Position numbers and translations under genes: made by a program. Below, piece by piece: positions 63,084 to 64,000 of a stretch of DNA of 64,000 nucleotides; the stretch's first letter is position 1, and every line of letters starts with the position of its first letter. The notes below the pieces were generated by a model. That model was not told where the DNA came from. It was given only the letters and a program-made list of their open reading frames with translations, and searched no databases. The DNA is from Actinacidiphila sp. DG2A-62 (lineage in GTDB: Bacteria; Actinomycetota; Actinomycetes; Streptomycetales; Streptomycetaceae), in assembly GCF_035825295.1 (NCBI RefSeq), contig NZ_JAYMGI010000002.1, positions 5,819,501-5,883,500 of the forward strand, read 5' to 3'.

Positions 63084-64000
63084 GTGACTGCGACACTCCA
63101 CGACTCGCTCTTCCCCGCGGTGCCCGAATCCGCGGACGCCGTGCTGGACGGACTGGACCCCGAGCAGCGCGCCGTCGCCACGGCGCTGCGCGGCCCGGTG
63201 TGCGTGCTGGCGGGCGCCGGCACCGGCAAGACCCGCGCGATCACCCACCGGATCGCGTACGGCGTGCGCGCCGGGATCCTGCAGCCCGCGAGCGTGCTCG
63301 CGGTGACGTTCACCGCGCGTGCGGCGGGGGAGATGCGCGGCCGGCTCCGCCAGCTCGGCGCCGGCGGCGTGCAGGCGCGGACCTTCCACTCCGCGGCGCT
63401 GCGCCAGCTCCAGTACTTCTGGCCGCGCGCGATCGGCGGCGAGATGCCGCGCCTGCTGGAGCGCAAGATCCAGCTGGTCGCCGAGGCCGGCGCGCGCTGC
63501 AGGATCCGCCTGGATCGCAACGAGCTGCGGGACCTCACCGGTGAGATCGAGTGGTGCAAGGTCACCCAGACCGTCCCCGAGGAGTACGCCGCGGCAGCCG
63601 CCAAGACCGGCCGCGACGTGCCCCGCGACCCGGCCGAGGTGGCCCGCGTCTACAGCACGTACGAACAGCTCAAGCGCGACCGCGGCATGATCGACTTCGA
63701 GGACGTGCTGCTGCTGACCGTCGGCGTGCTCCAGGACCGGCCAGACGTGGCGGACACCGTCCGCTCGCAGTACCAGCACTTCGTCGTCGACGAGTACCAG
63801 GACGTCAGCCCGCTCCAGCAGCGGTTGCTCGACCTGTGGCTGGGCGACCGGGAGGACCTGTGCGTGGTCGGCGACGCCTCGCAGACCATCTACTCCTTCA
63901 CCGGCGCCACCCCCGACTTCCTGCTCGGCTTCCGCGCCCGCCACCCGCAGGCCACCGTCGTCAAGCTGGTGCGCGACTACCGCTCCACCCCCCAGGTGGT
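63084..64000 (+). CDS. uvrD2: ATP-dependent DNA helicase UvrD2, N-terminal part
   Basis: Open at the right edge; about 305 residues visible from GTG 63084. [20 protein letters not shown] begins the motor (Q motif), followed by [62 protein letters not shown] and [14 protein letters not shown], covering motifs I to III and IV. SF1A 3'-to-5' helicases of this class act in DNA repair and replication; UvrD2 of mycobacteria has an additional HRDC and tetracysteine C-terminus, which is outside this window. It is divergent from mycoredoxin. Confidence 0.9.
   Translation, partial: MTATLHDSLFPAVPESADAVLDGLDPEQRAVATALRGPVCVLAGAGTGKTRAITHRIAYGVRAGILQPASVLAVTFTARAAGEMRGRLRQLGAGGVQARTFHSAALRQLQYFWPRAIGGEMPRLLERKIQLVAEAGARCRIRLDRNELRDLTGEIEWCKVTQTVPEEYAAAAAKTGRDVPRDPAEVARVYSTYEQLKRDRGMIDFEDVLLLTVGVLQDRPDVADTVRSQYQHFVVDEYQDVSPLQQRLLDLWLGDREDLCVVGDASQTIYSFTGATPDFLLGFRARHPQATVVKLVRDYRSTPQV

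Noticed and set aside
1-64000. Prophage, IS element or biosynthetic gene cluster
   Set aside because: No integrase, transposase, polyketide or peptide synthetase domain was recognised; the only mobile-like sequences are short repeats.

Overview
The window reads as chromosomal core of a high-GC actinomycete, most likely Streptomyces or a close relative in the Streptomycetaceae. The evidence is the G/C-biased third codon position throughout, frequent GTG starts, several apparently leaderless genes, the dispersed repeat core GCAGTTCCCCGCGCCCCTGA that is common in Streptomyces, and gene families and order typical of the group. No rRNA, tRNA, CRISPR array, prophage or transposase was recognised.

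Layout. (1) 1-18.3 kb: dapE end, secreted esterase, LOG-family protein, divergent dihydropteroate synthase (folP2 type), DivIVA-like protein, tag, enoyl-CoA hydratase, DUF3117, O-methyltransferase, ECF sigma (SigE type), anti-sigma, tatB, mrp, DUF1003, soluble MgtE-like protein, lipoprotein, split-barrel protein, EamA exporter and corA. This follows the Rv1202-Rv1239c order I recall from Mycobacterium tuberculosis, with the HtrA protease missing between anti-sigma and tatB. (2) 18.6-23.2 kb: SUFU-domain protein, DUF6758, PHP phosphoesterase, MarC, a 46-residue protein and an alpha/beta hydrolase. (3) 23.6-32 kb: DEAD-box helicase, ferritin-like protein, small membrane protein, DUF3107, TetR, acidic protein, alpha/beta hydrolase and DUF3152 metalloprotease-like protein. 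With moeZ, the ATL protein, adnAB, nudC, mycoredoxin and uvrD2 further right, this matches the Rv3198c-Rv3211 block. (4) 32-38.2 kb: a possible Cys-containing leader peptide followed by an oligopeptide ABC transporter with a fused double ATPase. (5) 38.4-43.2 kb: a tightly overlapped four-gene cluster (PelF-like glycosyltransferase, polytopic membrane protein, sugar epimerase, spherulation-4-type TIM-barrel protein) that looks like a reduced Pel-like glycan locus; this is the best candidate for an undescribed system. (6) 43.3-44.5 kb: moeZ. (7) 44.6-52.5 kb: secreted protein, lipoprotein, large secreted beta-propeller and a kinase/flippase-like LPG-synthase-family membrane protein. (8) 52.6-64 kb: DNA-repair island of ATL, AdnA and AdnB helicase-nucleases, NudC, mycoredoxin and UvrD2 (runs off the end), with a roughly 105-bp tandem repeat array between the two adn genes.

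How they work together. Left third: envelope stress (sigma, anti-sigma, TatB), divalent cations (MgtE-like, DUF1003, CorA) and a folate/lysine/base-repair neighbourhood. Right part: double-strand-break processing and redox/NAD hygiene. The middle holds peptide uptake and the putative glycan cluster.

Quality warning. At ten places the reading frame breaks in the same direction, each repaired by adding one base in or beside a short G/C run: near 10420, 19737, 39505, 40307, 49171, 52204, 60335, 60705, 61035 and 62577. This uniform pattern points to single-base deletions in the sequence rather than biology. The affected genes are annotated as full-length with a frameshift.
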